Positions 9,301 to 17,752 of a stretch of 64,000 nt of DNA are shown here, piece by piece. This DNA is from Clostridium caldaquaticum (lineage in GTDB: Bacteria; Bacillota; Clostridia; Clostridiales; Clostridiaceae): positions 62,001 to 126,000 of the forward strand of contig NZ_JAMSKT010000007.1 in assembly GCF_023806125.1 (NCBI RefSeq), in the 5' to 3' direction. A model generated the notes under the pieces. That model saw only the letters and a list, made by a program, of their open reading frames with translations, made no database searches and had not been told where the DNA came from. A program made the position numbers and the translations under genes. Each line of letters opens with the position of its first letter. Within the stretch, counting starts at the first letter, position 1.

Positions 9301-9923
9301 ATGAAATTACTGCGTTAGGGACTGTAAACGTAGGTGCAATTGAAGAATATAAGGAAGTTAAAGAAAAATATGTTTTTATGAGCTCACAGATAGAGGACTT
9401 AACTAAAGCAAAATCAGAACTTATAGAAATGATTAATGATATGACTGCAAAAATGAAAAGTGTTTTTAGTGAAAATCTTAATAATCTCAGAATAATATTT
9501 AAGGAAACCTTTAGGGAACTTTTTAAAGGTGGAAATGCTGATTTAATACTCACAGAGGGGGATGAACTTACTGCAAATATAGAAATTAATGTAGAACCGC
9601 CTGGAAAGAAACTTCAAAATATCAACTTGATGTCCGGTGGAGAAAAAGTATTATCAGCTATTGCACTTCTTTTTGCAATTTTAAAAATGAAACCAACACC
9701 TTTTTGTATATTAGACGAAATAGAAGCAGCATTAGATGATGCTAACGTTGCAAGATATGCAGAATTTCTAAGAAAATTTTCAAATAATATACAATTCATC
9801 GTTATTACTCACAGAAAGGGAACCATGGAGGTTAGTGATGTTTTATATGGTGTTACTATGGAGGAAAAAGGAATATCTAAGGTAGTTTCTATTGATTTAA
9901 ATAAACAATCTATACTAATATAA
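6351..9923 (+). CDS. smc: Chromosome segregation protein Smc
   Basis: A 1190-residue SMC ATPase that compacts and segregates the nucleoid with ScpA and ScpB. Walker A (GPNGSGKS) is at residues 31-38. Two long coiled coils flank a hinge at about residues 515-675 (GGAISDII, ITLSGEIINSGGSLTGG-like glycine motifs). The C-terminal head holds the signature LMSGGEKVLSAIA near 1093 and Walker B CILDEIEAALDD near 1120. Length is normal. The start ATG follows AAAGGAGTG. ftsY follows after 30 bp, the usual order. Confidence 0.98.
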   Translation: MFLKSIEIRGFKSFADKTELNFMKGVTSVVGPNGSGKSNISDAVRWVLGEQSVKSLRGGKMEDVIFAGTQFRKPVGLAQVSLTLDNSDNELPIDYSDVTISRRLYRSGESEYYINNTQCRLKDIQELFMDTGIGKEGYSIIGQGKIDAVLSGKPEERRSLLEEAAGIVKFKSRKEEAEKKLEITEQNLVRIGDIIRTYEERLEPLKIESEKAKLFLNLSTQLKEKEVNLLLHSIQFIEDKIKDIKNNIQSSQKDLSIYVKEKEVNKNRLQKLNDDLEKHELKIQRDQQEYYKNKSDYQSVYSETNLLEERIKNLQAFIEKNLHEINIIDSKLKTLQFSKDEQETNLNKYQREQLDLNNTINLVEKEILDFNKQLNSSELSLNELKNENIKLLNKISEVKNEIFIINSEQIQLGKKIQELVTSCEHYINSLKINSNTKVMLENNVLELSSKIKTLEEEIKKNRLEITKLNGYINKDEKKLKEYNAKSNKLEANYQMLQNLEKQYDGYNRSVKILMQNINSGKIPDAKSNCFVFGDIISVSKELEIAIEIALGGAISDIITKDENTAKLLINYLKINNLGRATFLPLNIIKGKPLNNIEQIKILDGFVGIASELVSYEFRFKNAIEYILGRTIIAKDLDTALKIAKKTNYNYKIVTLSGEIINSGGSLTGGSIFNKSTSIISRKREIEETALDLQQTNILIEELVQKIDVNRQSVKKLDEIYLNLKDEVYYKNIEITKLNGKIAAISSEDDRISQSLTVSKQQIKDLKNKENINLEKLNQKEILLQNMIALEKTNSTTIKESEFKLKDRRDSLINLKEKHTTLKIKKAQIDEMVINKIRELQRLSNELDELNKKSNALSQEIKESQMNIKSSKESVEENKIKLNKIESYLSKLEIVFKDSEIERIKIKENIKIIEDDLERLSLILNKKEEEIHKKDLSLAKLDVEKEALYSKLNEEMSLTYAEALKYKYTIHNMEEYRKDIFKLKNEITALGTVNVGAIEEYKEVKEKYVFMSSQIEDLTKAKSELIEMINDMTAKMKSVFSENLNNLRIIFKETFRELFKGGNADLILTEGDELTANIEINVEPPGKKLQNINLMSGGEKVLSAIALLFAILKMKPTPFCILDEIEAALDDANVARYAEFLRKFSNNIQFIVITHRKGTMEVSDVLYGVTMEEKGISKVVSIDLNKQSILI

Positions 9924-9953
9924 TAAAAAAGAGTTTTATAAGGAGAATAGATT

Positions 9954-10865
9954 ATGTTTAGTGTTTTTTTTGAAAAACTTAAAAATGGTCTTACTAAGAC
10001 AAGGAATGGATTTACAGATAAAATAAGTAATATGTTAAATTTGTATGTAAATATTGATGATGAATTATACGAGGAATTAGAAGAAATACTTATTACTTCT
10101 GATATTGGAGTTGAAACTACGTTAGATATAATAGAAAAAGTAAAGATTAAAGTTAAAGAAAATAAGGTAAAGGATCCTAAGGAAGTTAAAGGTTGCTTAA
10201 AAGAAGTTTTAGTTGAAATGTTAGGTTCAGAAGATAATAACATTATTAAAAATAATTTACCTGCAGTAATTCTTGTAATAGGAGTTAATGGAGTAGGAAA
10301 AACCACTTCTATAGGAAAAATTGCCTCAAAATTAAAGGCTGAAAAATATAAGGTAATGCTTGCTGCTGCAGATACCTTTAGAGCTGCTGCAATTGACCAG
10401 CTTGAAGTTTGGAGTAATAGAGCTGGAGTAGACCTTATACGTCATCAAGAAGGTTCCGATCCAGCTGCTGTAGTATATGATGCAATTCAAGCTTCAAAAG
10501 CAAGGAAGATTGATGTTTTAATCTGCGATACCGCTGGAAGATTGCATAATAAGAAAAATCTTATGGATGAATTGGGTAAAATTAACAGAATAATAGATAG
10601 AGAATATAGCGAAGCATCAAAACAAACTTTAATAGTTTTAGATGCAACTACAGGTCAAAATGCTGTTCAACAGGCTAAGCAGTTTATGGAGGTATGTCCT
10701 ATTGATGGCATAGTCTTAACAAAACTTGATGGTACAGCAAAAGGAGGAGTTGTTATTTCAATAAAACATCAATTAAATATTCCTGTAAAGTTAATAGGTG
10801 TAGGTGAAAGCATTGATGACCTTCAAGAATTTAATACAAAAGAGTTTGTGGAGGCATTATTTTAA
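9954..10865 (+). CDS. ftsY: Signal recognition particle receptor FtsY
   Basis: A 303-residue SRP GTPase that docks ribosome-SRP complexes at the membrane. The NG domain fills nearly all of the protein, without the long acidic A domain of E. coli. G1 GVNGVGKTT is at about 109-117, DTAGRLH near 191, and TKLDGTAKGG near 256. AAGGAG precedes the ATG. It is followed by a strong hairpin, so ylxM-ffh are probably transcribed separately even though they act in the same pathway. Confidence 0.97.
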   Translation: MFSVFFEKLKNGLTKTRNGFTDKISNMLNLYVNIDDELYEELEEILITSDIGVETTLDIIEKVKIKVKENKVKDPKEVKGCLKEVLVEMLGSEDNNIIKNNLPAVILVIGVNGVGKTTSIGKIASKLKAEKYKVMLAAADTFRAAAIDQLEVWSNRAGVDLIRHQEGSDPAAVVYDAIQASKARKIDVLICDTAGRLHNKKNLMDELGKINRIIDREYSEASKQTLIVLDATTGQNAVQQAKQFMEVCPIDGIVLTKLDGTAKGGVVISIKHQLNIPVKLIGVGESIDDLQEFNTKEFVEALF

Positions 10866-10874
10866 ACTATTGAG

Positions 10875-10931
10875 TAACAAATATGCTGTTAAGCAAAAAT
10901 ACTTGACAGCATATTTGTTATTTGTTATTAT
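10875..10931 (+). terminator. Perfect 15-bp hairpin after ftsY
   Basis: TAACAAATATGCTGT (10875-10889) and ACAGCATATTTGTTA (10906-10920) are perfect complements with a 16-nt loop. They are followed by a T-rich stretch. It most likely ends ftsY transcription, and it overlaps the promoter for ylxM. Confidence 0.65.
10903..10931 (+). promoter_or_regulatory. Sigma-A-type promoter for ylxM-ffh inside the ftsY hairpin
   Basis: A perfect TTGACA (10903-10908) and TATTAT (10926-10931) are spaced by 17 bp. The -35 box overlaps the start of the right hairpin arm, and the spacer is largely that arm. The ylxM start codon follows at 10956. Confidence 0.65.
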
Positions 10932-10955
10932 TATTTTTGTTGGTAAGGTGATTGT

Positions 10956-11303
10956 ATGGAAGAAAGAATTGAGATATCTATTCTTTTAGATTTTTATGGA
11001 GAGCTTTTAACCCAAAAACAAAAAGATATAATGACTATGTATTATAATGAAGATTTATCGCTTGGCGAAATAGCAGAACTAAACAATACTAGCAGGCAAG
11101 CTATACATGATATTATTAAAAGATGTAATAAACTTTTATTAGAATATGAACAAAAACTAGAACTTATGAATAAATATAATAAATTTAATTTAGTAAAAAC
11201 ATCAATATTAAATAAATGTAAACTTATAAGAGACAAAATAGATGATTTAGTACTTTTAAATTATATAGATGAAATAGAAAAAGACATAAATGAGAATATA
11301 TAG
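10956..11303 (+). CDS. ylxM: YlxM family DNA-binding protein (SRP operon)
   Basis: A 115-residue YlxM/p13 family protein, normally encoded directly before ffh. It has a sigma-70 region 4-like helix-turn-helix (YNEDLSLGEIAELNNTSRQAIHDIIKR split as YNEDLSLGEIAEL, NNTSRQAIHDIIKR) at about residues 28-56. Family members are linked to the SRP system and, in streptococci, stimulate SRP GTPase activity. The ATG has AAGGTG upstream. ffh starts 11 bp after the stop. Confidence 0.88.
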   Translation: MEERIEISILLDFYGELLTQKQKDIMTMYYNEDLSLGEIAELNNTSRQAIHDIIKRCNKLLLEYEQKLELMNKYNKFNLVKTSILNKCKLIRDKIDDLVLLNYIDEIEKDINENI

Positions 11304-11314
11304 GGAGGATTATC

Positions 11315-12670
11315 ATGGCTTTTGAAGGATTAGCCTCTAAGCTTCAGGAAACTATTAAAAAGTTAAAAGGTAAAGGCAAGCTTAATGAAAAAGATATAAA
11401 AGAAGCTATGAGAGAAGTTAAGTTAGCACTTCTTGAAGCTGATGTTAATTATAAAATTGTCAAAGATTTTATAGGAAAAGTTAGTGAAAAATGCCTAGGC
11501 AGTGAAGTGTTGGAAAGTCTAACGCCTGGTCAACAAGTTATAAAAATTGTAAATGAAGAACTTACAGCTTTGATGGGAAGTTCTGAGAGTTCTATAAATT
11601 ACGTTAATAATGGTATAACCATTATCATGCTTGTAGGTTTACAAGGTGCTGGTAAAACAACTATGGCTGGAAAACTAGCTTTACAAATTAGAAAGAAGAA
11701 TAAGAGACCGCTATTGGTAGCTTGTGATATTTACAGACCTGCAGCAATAAAACAGCTTCAAGTTGTTGGAAAGCAAATTGATGTTCCAGTATTTTCAATG
11801 GGGGATAAAGTAAATCCAGTAGATATAGCTAAAGCTTCAATAGAATATGCAAAAAATAATAATCATAATGTGGTTATAGTGGATACAGCAGGTAGACTTC
11901 ATATAGATGAAGATTTAATGAATGAGCTTAAATATATAAAAGCTAGTATAAATCCTAATGATATTTTGTTAGTGGTAGATTCTATGACTGGTCAAGATGC
12001 TGTAAATGTATCAGAGAGTTTTAATAATCAATTAGATATAACAGGTGTCATTCTGACAAAGCTGGATGGGGATACTAGAGGTGGTGCCGCCCTTTCTATA
12101 AAAGCCGTTAGTGGTAAGCCTATTAAATTTATAGGTGTTGGCGAGAAAATGAATGACTTAGAAGTATTTTATCCAGATAGAATGTCTTCTAGAATTTTAG
12201 GTATGGGTGATGTGTTGTCACTTATAGAAAAAGCTCAAGCTGCTATAGATGAAAAGGAAGCAAAAGAACTAGGGGCTAAAATGCTAAATCAAGATTTTAA
12301 TTTAGATGATTATTTGACATTGATGAGTCAGATGAAAAAATTAGGTCCTTTAAATAAATTAATAGAAATGATTCCTGGAGTAAATGCAAAAGAGCTTCAA
12401 AATATTGATTTAAGTCAAGGGGAAAAAGAAATGAAAAGGCGTGAAGCTATTATTACCTCTATGACAAAAAATGAAAGAAAAAACCCTAATCTTGTAATTA
12501 GTTCGTCATCAAGAAAAAAGAGAATTTCTCAGGGCTCTGGAACTACTGTTCAAGAAGTCAACAAGTTCCTTAAGGAATTTGAGATGATGAAGAAAGTTAT
12601 GAAACAAACTAAAAATATGCAAAAAGGTTTTAAAAAAGGTATATTTGGTAAATTACCATTTATGAGTTAA
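11315..12670 (+). CDS. ffh: Signal recognition particle protein Ffh
   Basis: A 451-residue SRP54 homologue that binds signal sequences of nascent chains and 4.5S/6S-type SRP RNA. N domain at 1-90. GTPase motifs are GLQGAGKTT near 108, DTAGRLH near 190 and TKLDGDTRGG near 249. The Met-rich M domain runs from about 300 to the end, including SGTTVQEVNKFLKEF and the final GKLPFM. GGGAGG precedes the ATG. rpsP follows after 30 bp. Confidence 0.97.
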   Translation: MAFEGLASKLQETIKKLKGKGKLNEKDIKEAMREVKLALLEADVNYKIVKDFIGKVSEKCLGSEVLESLTPGQQVIKIVNEELTALMGSSESSINYVNNGITIIMLVGLQGAGKTTMAGKLALQIRKKNKRPLLVACDIYRPAAIKQLQVVGKQIDVPVFSMGDKVNPVDIAKASIEYAKNNNHNVVIVDTAGRLHIDEDLMNELKYIKASINPNDILLVVDSMTGQDAVNVSESFNNQLDITGVILTKLDGDTRGGAALSIKAVSGKPIKFIGVGEKMNDLEVFYPDRMSSRILGMGDVLSLIEKAQAAIDEKEAKELGAKMLNQDFNLDDYLTLMSQMKKLGPLNKLIEMIPGVNAKELQNIDLSQGEKEMKRREAIITSMTKNERKNPNLVISSSSRKKRISQGSGTTVQEVNKFLKEFEMMKKVMKQTKNMQKGFKKGIFGKLPFMS

Positions 12671-12700
12671 TAGTTTATGCTTTAGAAGGAGGTGAAATAA

Positions 12701-12958
12701 ATGGCTGTAAAAATAAGACTTAGAAGAATGGGTGCTAAAAAAGCTCCATTTTATAGAGTTGTTGTTGCTGATTCAAGATCTCCAAGAGATGGAAGATTTA
12801 TTGAAGAAATAGGTTACTATAATCCAACTACAGAGCCAGCTCTTATTAAAATTGACGAAGAAAAGGCTGCTAAATGGGTTAAGAATGGTGCACAACCATC
12901 AGATATAGTAAAGAGACTTTTCGTAAAATCTGGAATTAGCGAAAAACTTTCAAAGTAA
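12701..12958 (+). CDS. rpsP: 30S ribosomal protein S16
   Basis: An 85-residue S16 of normal length beginning [19 protein letters not shown], with the family motif [19 protein letters not shown]. It is a structural and assembly protein of the small subunit. AGAAGGAGGTG lies upstream. It heads the conserved set rpsP-khpA-rimM-trmD-rplS. Confidence 0.98.
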   Translation: MAVKIRLRRMGAKKAPFYRVVVADSRSPRDGRFIEEIGYYNPTTEPALIKIDEEKAAKWVKNGAQPSDIVKRLFVKSGISEKLSK

Positions 12959-12976
12959 TAACTGGGGGTGTATTCT

Positions 12977-13204
12977 GTGAAAGAGTTAGTTGAAATAATA
13001 GCTAAATCATTAGTTGATAACCCAGAAGCTGTTCAAATCAATGAGATTGCAGGTGAGCAGTCAATTATACTTGAACTAAAAGTTGCACCAGAAGATATGG
13101 GAAAAGTAATAGGAAAACAGGGAAGAATAGCTAAAGCTATAAGAACTGTTGTTAAAGCAGCAGCGATTAAAGAGAATAAAAGAGTTGTTGTTGAAATAAT
13201 ATAG
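12977..13204 (+). CDS. khpA: KH-domain RNA-binding protein KhpA
   Basis: A 75-residue single-KH protein (YlqC). The GXXG loop appears in [16 protein letters not shown]. Family members partner KhpB/EloR and affect cell division and RNA metabolism in Gram-positives. GTG at 12977 is chosen because GGGGGTG (12963-12969) is correctly spaced from it and it gives the typical [16 protein letters not shown] start; the GTG at 12968 overlaps the ribosome site. Confidence 0.92.
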   Translation: MKELVEIIAKSLVDNPEAVQINEIAGEQSIILELKVAPEDMGKVIGKQGRIAKAIRTVVKAAAIKENKRVVVEII

Positions 13205-13235
13205 GGGTTAGGTGCATCCTAACTCTTATTTTATT
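13205..13235 (+). terminator. Weak hairpin after khpA
   Basis: GTTAGG and CCTAAC form a short stem (loop TGCAT) followed by CTTATTTTATT. It could partly terminate transcription or set the level of rimM-trmD. Confidence 0.45.
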
Positions 13236-13269
13236 ATTTATATTAATGCTCTTAGAAGGTGAAATGACA

Positions 13270-13758
13270 ATGAAAGAGTTTTTATCAGTAGGTCAGATTA
13301 TAAATACTCATGGTATAAAAGGAGAAGTTAAGATATATCCTTTAACTGATGATATTAAAAGATTTAGAAAGTTAAAAAATGTGTATATTGACGGGATTGA
13401 AAAAAAAATAGTTTGGTGTAAATTGCAAAGCGATAAAGTTATACTTAAAATTGAAGGTATAGACACAATAGAACAAGCTCAGGCTTTTAAAAATAAATAT
13501 ATTGAAGTAAGTCGTAAAGATGCTGTAAAATTAGCTGAAGGAGAATATTTTATAGCAGATCTAATTGGTTGCAAGGTTTTTGATTCAAACAATGTGGAAA
13601 TAGGTGAATTATGCGATGTTATAAAAACAGGAAGCAACGATGTATATTGGGTTAAAGGAAAAACTGAAGTATTGGTACCAGCTCTTAAAGAAATAGTATT
13701 AAACATTGATGTAAATGAGAGAAGAATAATCATTAAACCCTTAGAGGTGTGGCAATGA
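13270..13758 (+). CDS. rimM: Ribosome maturation factor RimM
   Basis: A 162-residue protein with an N-terminal RimM fold ([16 protein letters not shown]) and a C-terminal PRC-barrel (YFIADLIGC...[10 protein letters not shown]). It binds S19 and helps mature the 30S head. ATG 13270 is chosen because GAAGGTG at about 13255 is 8 bp away; ATGs at 13246 and 13264 are upstream of or too close to that site. The stop codon overlaps the trmD ATG. Confidence 0.93.
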   Translation: MKEFLSVGQIINTHGIKGEVKIYPLTDDIKRFRKLKNVYIDGIEKKIVWCKLQSDKVILKIEGIDTIEQAQAFKNKYIEVSRKDAVKLAEGEYFIADLIGCKVFDSNNVEIGELCDVIKTGSNDVYWVKGKTEVLVPALKEIVLNIDVNERRIIIKPLEVWQ

Positions 13759-14459
13759 AAATTCATATTTTAACACTTTTTCCAGAAATGTTTCATGTTT
13801 TTAATTATAGTATACTAGGAAGAGCTATTGAAAAAAATATATTGGAGATTAATACAGTCAATATACGAGATTATTCAAAAAACAAACATAAAAAAGTAGA
13901 TGATTATCCATACGGTGGAGGGGCTGGTATGGTAATGTCTCCTCAACCAATTGTTGATTGTATAAAAACAGTTAAATCTATTAATAAAGGTAAAGTTATA
14001 TTTTTAGGCCCTAGAGGAAAAACTTTCGACCAAGAAATTGCTAAAGAGCTTTCCACAAATACTGAGCTGATTTTTTTATGTGGTCACTATGAAGGCATTG
14101 ACGAAAGAGTTTATAAGTATATAGATGAAGAAATATCGTTAGGTGATTTTGTACTAACAGGTGGTGAAATGGCTTGCATTCCAATAGTTGATAGTATATG
14201 CAGATTGATCCCTGGAGTATTATCTAGCAGAGAAAGCTATATGGAAGAGTCATTTTATAATGGACTTTTGGAATATCCTCAATATACAAGACCAGAGTGT
14301 TTTGAAGGAGATTTTGTTCCAAAAGTTTTGTTATCAGGCCATCATAAAAATATTAACAATTGGAGAAGAATACAATCACTTAAAGTTACTCGTGAGAAAA
14401 GACCCGATCTGTTTAAAAAACTTGTGTTGTCAAAAGAAGATAAAGAATTGTTAAAATGA
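13755..14459 (+). CDS. trmD: tRNA (guanine-N1)-methyltransferase TrmD
   Basis: A 234-residue SPOUT methyltransferase that makes m1G37 in tRNA to prevent frameshifting. Knot-fold motifs: [31 protein letters not shown] and [10 protein letters not shown]; the C-terminal part has YTRPECFEG and SGHHKNI. The ATG overlaps the rimM stop (ATGA), with GAGGTG upstream; the GTG at 13749 is part of that ribosome site. Confidence 0.96.
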   Translation: MKIHILTLFPEMFHVFNYSILGRAIEKNILEINTVNIRDYSKNKHKKVDDYPYGGGAGMVMSPQPIVDCIKTVKSINKGKVIFLGPRGKTFDQEIAKELSTNTELIFLCGHYEGIDERVYKYIDEEISLGDFVLTGGEMACIPIVDSICRLIPGVLSSRESYMEESFYNGLLEYPQYTRPECFEGDFVPKVLLSGHHKNINNWRRIQSLKVTREKRPDLFKKLVLSKEDKELLK

Positions 14460-14469
14460 CAATTATATG

Positions 14470-14498
14470 TTGCATAATAATAATTTATATGATAAAAT
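14470..14498 (+). promoter_or_regulatory. Promoter in front of the rplS leader
   Basis: TTGCAT (14470-14475) and TAAAAT (14493-14498) are spaced by 17 bp. The predicted transcript start (about 14505) coincides with the first base pairs of the rplS leader structure. Confidence 0.5.
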
Positions 14499-14504
14499 AC
14501 AATT

Positions 14505-14579
14505 TGTGCTAGTACGGGCGTTCCTCTGACAGTCAAAGCGGTCAAGAACGTCAAATAAAAGTAGGGAGGGAATGCACAC
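14505..14579 (+). ncRNA. L19 (rplS) ribosomal-protein leader
   Basis: The 75-nt leader resembles the known Firmicutes L19 leader. GGGCGTTC pairs with GAACGTC, enclosing TGAC/GTCA. An outer GTGC (about 14507) can pair with GCAC (about 14574), next to the start codon. Pairing near the ribosome site AGGGAGGG fits feedback repression by L19. The family match is from memory of its core sequence and structure. Confidence 0.7.
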
Positions 14580-14924
14580 ATGTTAGATATTATAAAATCT
14601 ATTGAATCAGAACAAATTAGAACTGATTTACCTGAATTTAATGTTGGTGACACTGTAAAAGTTCATGTTAAAGTTAAAGAAGGTAACAGAGAAAGAATTC
14701 AAATTTTTGAAGGTATTGTTCTTAAGAGACAAAATGGTGGAATTAGAGAAACATTTACAGTAAGAAGAATTTCTTATGGTGTAGGTGTTGAAAGAACATT
14801 CCCTGTAAATTCTCCAATAATCGATAAATTGGAGGTTACTAGAAGAGGTAAGGTTAGAAGAGCTAAGCTGTTCTATTTAAGAAATAGAGTTGGTAAAGCT
14901 GCAAAAGTTAAAGAATTAATATAA
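14580..14924 (+). CDS. rplS: 50S ribosomal protein L19
   Basis: A 114-residue L19 of normal size, with the family motifs [19 protein letters not shown], shown as [14 protein letters not shown], and [20 protein letters not shown]. It contributes to the 30S-50S interface. It has its own promoter and leader in addition to possible read-through from trmD, and a strong terminator after it. Confidence 0.98.
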   Translation: MLDIIKSIESEQIRTDLPEFNVGDTVKVHVKVKEGNRERIQIFEGIVLKRQNGGIRETFTVRRISYGVGVERTFPVNSPIIDKLEVTRRGKVRRAKLFYLRNRVGKAAKVKELI

Positions 14925-14950
14925 AAAAGGGCTTTATAAGCCCTTTTTTG
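14923..14950 (+). terminator. Intrinsic terminator after rplS
   Basis: AAAAAAGGGCTT and AAGCCCTTTTTT form a stem with a short loop and a terminal T run. Confidence 0.88.
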
Positions 14951-14971
14951 TATATAGGAAGGTGTATTAAA

Positions 14972-15487
14972 TTGATTAAAGAAATAGTAGAGTTAGTTAA
15001 ATCTATTGTAATAGCTATAATTGCAGCTATACTTATTATAACTTTTGTTTTTGAAACAGTCAGTGTAGATGGTCAGTCAATGTTTCCTACACTAGACCAT
15101 AAAGACAGATTAATAGTTGAAAAGGTATCTTATTATTTTAGAAAGCCTGAAGTGGGTGATATTGTAGTGTTTAAATATCCTGCTGATACAAGAGAAAAAT
15201 TTATTAAGAGAGTAATTGCTGTTAGCGGAGATAAAGTTAAAATTGAGGATAATAAGTTATATGTAAATGGTATTGAAAAAAATGAACCTTATTTAAATGA
15301 GAAAATTATAAATGGATACTACCCTGAAACTACTGTGCCGAAAAATACTATTTTTGTTTTAGGAGATAATAGAAATAACAGTAAAGATAGTAGATTTCCA
15401 GATGTTGGATTTATAAATTTAAAACTTGTTGTGGGTAAAGCTTCAATAAGAATATATCCATTTAATAAGATAGGAAAGGTTAGGTAG
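14972..15487 (+). CDS. lepB: Signal peptidase I
   Basis: A 171-residue membrane protease that cleaves secretory signal peptides. One transmembrane helix spans about residues 10-28. The Ser nucleophile is Ser36 in DGQSMFPTL and the general-base Lys is Lys79 in KFIKRVIA. The box GDNRNNSKDSR is near the C-terminus. TTG 14972 is chosen because AGGAAGGTG is 7-8 bp upstream; an earlier start in the rplS terminator is unlikely. rbgA follows after 3 bp. Confidence 0.94.
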   Translation: MIKEIVELVKSIVIAIIAAILIITFVFETVSVDGQSMFPTLDHKDRLIVEKVSYYFRKPEVGDIVVFKYPADTREKFIKRVIAVSGDKVKIEDNKLYVNGIEKNEPYLNEKIINGYYPETTVPKNTIFVLGDNRNNSKDSRFPDVGFINLKLVVGKASIRIYPFNKIGKVR

Positions 15488-15490
15488 AAT

Positions 15491-16333
15491 ATGGCTATAA
15501 ATTGGTTCCCTGGACACATGGCTAAAACAAGAAGAGAATTAAAAGAAAATATTAAAGTTATAGATGCAGTTATAGAAATAAGAGATGCTAGAATTGTTAA
15601 ATCAAGTACTAATCCAGATATTGATGATATTTGTGGTAGTAAACCCAGACTTATATTGTTAAATAAAAGCGATCTTAGCGAGAGTGAAATAACTAACCAA
15701 TGGATAAAAAAATTGTCTAAAGAAAATGTATGTGCTATTGCGGTAAATAGTATGTCGGGATCAGGGTTAAATAATATAAAGCCTGCGTTAGACAATCTTT
15801 TGAAGGAAAAGCATACAAAATTAAAATCAAAAGGAATAATAAATATAACTACACGTGTTATGGTAGTAGGAATACCTAATGTAGGTAAATCATCTTTTAT
15901 TAATAAAATGGCTAAAAATAATATAGCAAAAACTGGAGATAGACCTGGTGTAACTAAAAGTAGGCAGTGGATTAAAACGAAATTAGGTATTGAGCTAATG
16001 GATACTCCAGGAATACTTTGGCCAAAATTTGAAGATACTGAAGTAGCGCTCAATTTGGCTTTTACAGGTGCTATAAAAGATGAAATTATGGATATAGAAG
16101 AATTAGCACTAAAACTTTTAGAAAGACTTCAAAAACTGTATCCAGGTAGATTAATAGAAAGATATAAGCTTGATTCATTAAGTGAAGATCCACTTACTAA
16201 TATGAATAGCATTGCGAGAAAGAGAGGTACTCTATCTTCTGGCGGGAGTATTGATTATAATAGGATATCTGTATTGTTGTTAGATGAATTTAGAGGTGGA
16301 AAGCTTGGTGCTATATCTTTAGAAAGACCTTAG
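15491..16333 (+). CDS. rbgA: Ribosome biogenesis GTPase RbgA (YlqF)
   Basis: A 280-residue circularly permuted GTPase for late 50S assembly. The motif order is G4 (LNKSDL) before G1 (GIPNVGKSSFIN), then G2-region DRPGVTKSRQW and G3 DTPGILWP. The start INWFPGHMAK is the family N-terminus. It lies 3 bp after lepB and 18 bp before rnhB, the usual Firmicutes order. Confidence 0.96.
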   Translation: MAINWFPGHMAKTRRELKENIKVIDAVIEIRDARIVKSSTNPDIDDICGSKPRLILLNKSDLSESEITNQWIKKLSKENVCAIAVNSMSGSGLNNIKPALDNLLKEKHTKLKSKGIINITTRVMVVGIPNVGKSSFINKMAKNNIAKTGDRPGVTKSRQWIKTKLGIELMDTPGILWPKFEDTEVALNLAFTGAIKDEIMDIEELALKLLERLQKLYPGRLIERYKLDSLSEDPLTNMNSIARKRGTLSSGGSIDYNRISVLLLDEFRGGKLGAISLERP

Positions 16334-16351
16334 TTATAGGGAGAATATTTT

Positions 16352-17200
16352 ATGGAAATTTTTAATGAAACTTATTATATAAATAAATTTTCAAGTATTA
16401 AATATATAAAAATAAAAGATTATGTTGATTACTTGAAGAAATCTTATTTAGATTTTGATTTATCTGACCAGCATTTTTATAAAATTGCAGAGATACTAAA
16501 AATGGATAAAAGAAAAAACGTACAAAATTTGGGTATAAAAATTATAAACTTCATAAAAAATAGAAAAGAAGAATTAGATAGAGTTAAATGTATGTATAAT
16601 TTTGATAAGCAGTACATAAATACTGGATACCTTGCTGGGGTTGATGAAGTTGGAAGAGGTCCGCTGGCTGGACCGATAGTAGCTGCAGCTGTAGTATTGG
16701 ATTTACATACATTAGAAGATAAAAATTTTATATTAGGAATTAAAGATTCAAAAAAGTTATCTGCAAAAGTAAGAGAGGATCTTTGTGAAATAATAAAACA
16801 AAAAGCTGTTAGTTATAGTATAGGACTAATAGATAGCAATATAATCGATATGAATGGAATAGCTTGGTGTAATAATGAAGTATTTAAACTAGCAATAAAC
16901 AAGCTAACTTTAACTCCTAATTTTGTCCTTTCTGATGGATACTCTATTAAAAATTATAATGTAAAAAATGAACATGTAATAAAAGGTGATGAAAAGAGCG
17001 CTAGTATTGCATGTGCTTCAATTATTGCAAAAGTTTATAGAGATAATTTGATGAAAGAATATTCTAAGATATATCCTTATTATGGTTTTGAAGAGAATGC
17101 TGGTTATGGTACAAAAGAACATATTGATTCAATAAAAAAATATGGACCTTGTAAAATACATAGAAGATGCTTTTTAAGTAATATTCTGCATAAAAACTAA
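16352..17200 (+). CDS. rnhB: Ribonuclease HII
   Basis: A 282-residue enzyme that removes RNA from RNA-DNA hybrids. The catalytic motif [14 protein letters not shown] is at about residues 95-108, with further acidic residues in IKDSKKLS and LSDGY. The N-terminal 90 residues are an extension before the core, as in the longer Firmicutes RnhB proteins. GGGAG lies upstream of the ATG. Its stop codon lies within a bidirectional terminator. Confidence 0.95.
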   Translation: MEIFNETYYINKFSSIKYIKIKDYVDYLKKSYLDFDLSDQHFYKIAEILKMDKRKNVQNLGIKIINFIKNRKEELDRVKCMYNFDKQYINTGYLAGVDEVGRGPLAGPIVAAAVVLDLHTLEDKNFILGIKDSKKLSAKVREDLCEIIKQKAVSYSIGLIDSNIIDMNGIAWCNNEVFKLAINKLTLTPNFVLSDGYSIKNYNVKNEHVIKGDEKSASIACASIIAKVYRDNLMKEYSKIYPYYGFEENAGYGTKEHIDSIKKYGPCKIHRRCFLSNILHKN

Positions 17201-17220
17201 GCTATTAAGCTTAGTTTTTA
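17192..17220. terminator. Bidirectional terminator between rnhB and yraN
   Basis: AAAACTAAGC and GCTTAGTTTT are perfect arms (loop TATTAA), with A's on one side and T's on the other, between convergent genes. Confidence 0.85.
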
Positions 17221-17586
17221 TATTTGAAATGCATTTTTTATTAGTCGTATTGTAGGTGCATTTTTTGTATCGTTTAATATTATTTCAATAACATCAAAGC
17301 GAAAATTTAATTTATGTATATTATTTTTTAGTATATAGTATTGAGCAGTCTTATATATTTTTCGCTGTTTTGAATAAGTTACAGATTCTGCTGGAGTGCC
17401 ATAGTTGTTGTCATATCTAGTTTTAACTTCAACAAAAACAATATAAGTATTATCTTTTCCTATTATATCTATCTCACCTATATAACATCTAAAATTCCTT
17501 TCAAATATAATGTATCCTAAATTTTTAAGATAGTTAGCAGCAATATCTTCTCCATAAAAGCCTATATTTTTATTTAAAGATTTCAT
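17218..17586 (-). CDS. YraN/UPF0102 family nuclease-fold protein
   Basis: A 122-residue UPF0102 protein with a PD-(D/E)XK endonuclease-like core: GEDIAANYLKNLGY, then GEIDIIGKDN and FVEVKTRYDNNYG. The function is unknown; members are suspected DNA-processing nucleases, and this one sits near the uptake genes comM and dprA. It is on the minus strand, convergent with rnhB. GGAG lies upstream of its ATG. Confidence 0.9.
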   Translation of the reverse strand: MKSLNKNIGFYGEDIAANYLKNLGYIIFERNFRCYIGEIDIIGKDNTYIVFVEVKTRYDNNYGTPAESVTYSKQRKIYKTAQYYILKNNIHKLNFRFDVIEIILNDTKNAPTIRLIKNAFQI

Positions 17587-17752
17587 TATTTGTTTCTCCT
17601 TATTATTAGTGTTATATATTGATATTTATAATATATTAGAATATCTAAGTTGTATTTACAAGGTCTAATTTTAAAAATTCTGATAATTATAAAATGAATT
17701 ATTGTTATAAAAATAAAACAATTGTCAATAATCTATCCTTAGAGGTGATTTT

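Noticed and set aside
9809-10306. A 165-codon minus-strand frame over the end of smc and start of ftsY
   Set aside because: Antisense to Smc and FtsY coding sequence; no start signal or motif.
15319-16053. A 244-codon open frame on the minus strand over lepB/rbgA
   Set aside because: It lies opposite two well-recognised genes, has no ribosome site and no recognisable family; the low-complexity hydrophobic translation is the usual antisense shadow of AT-rich genes.
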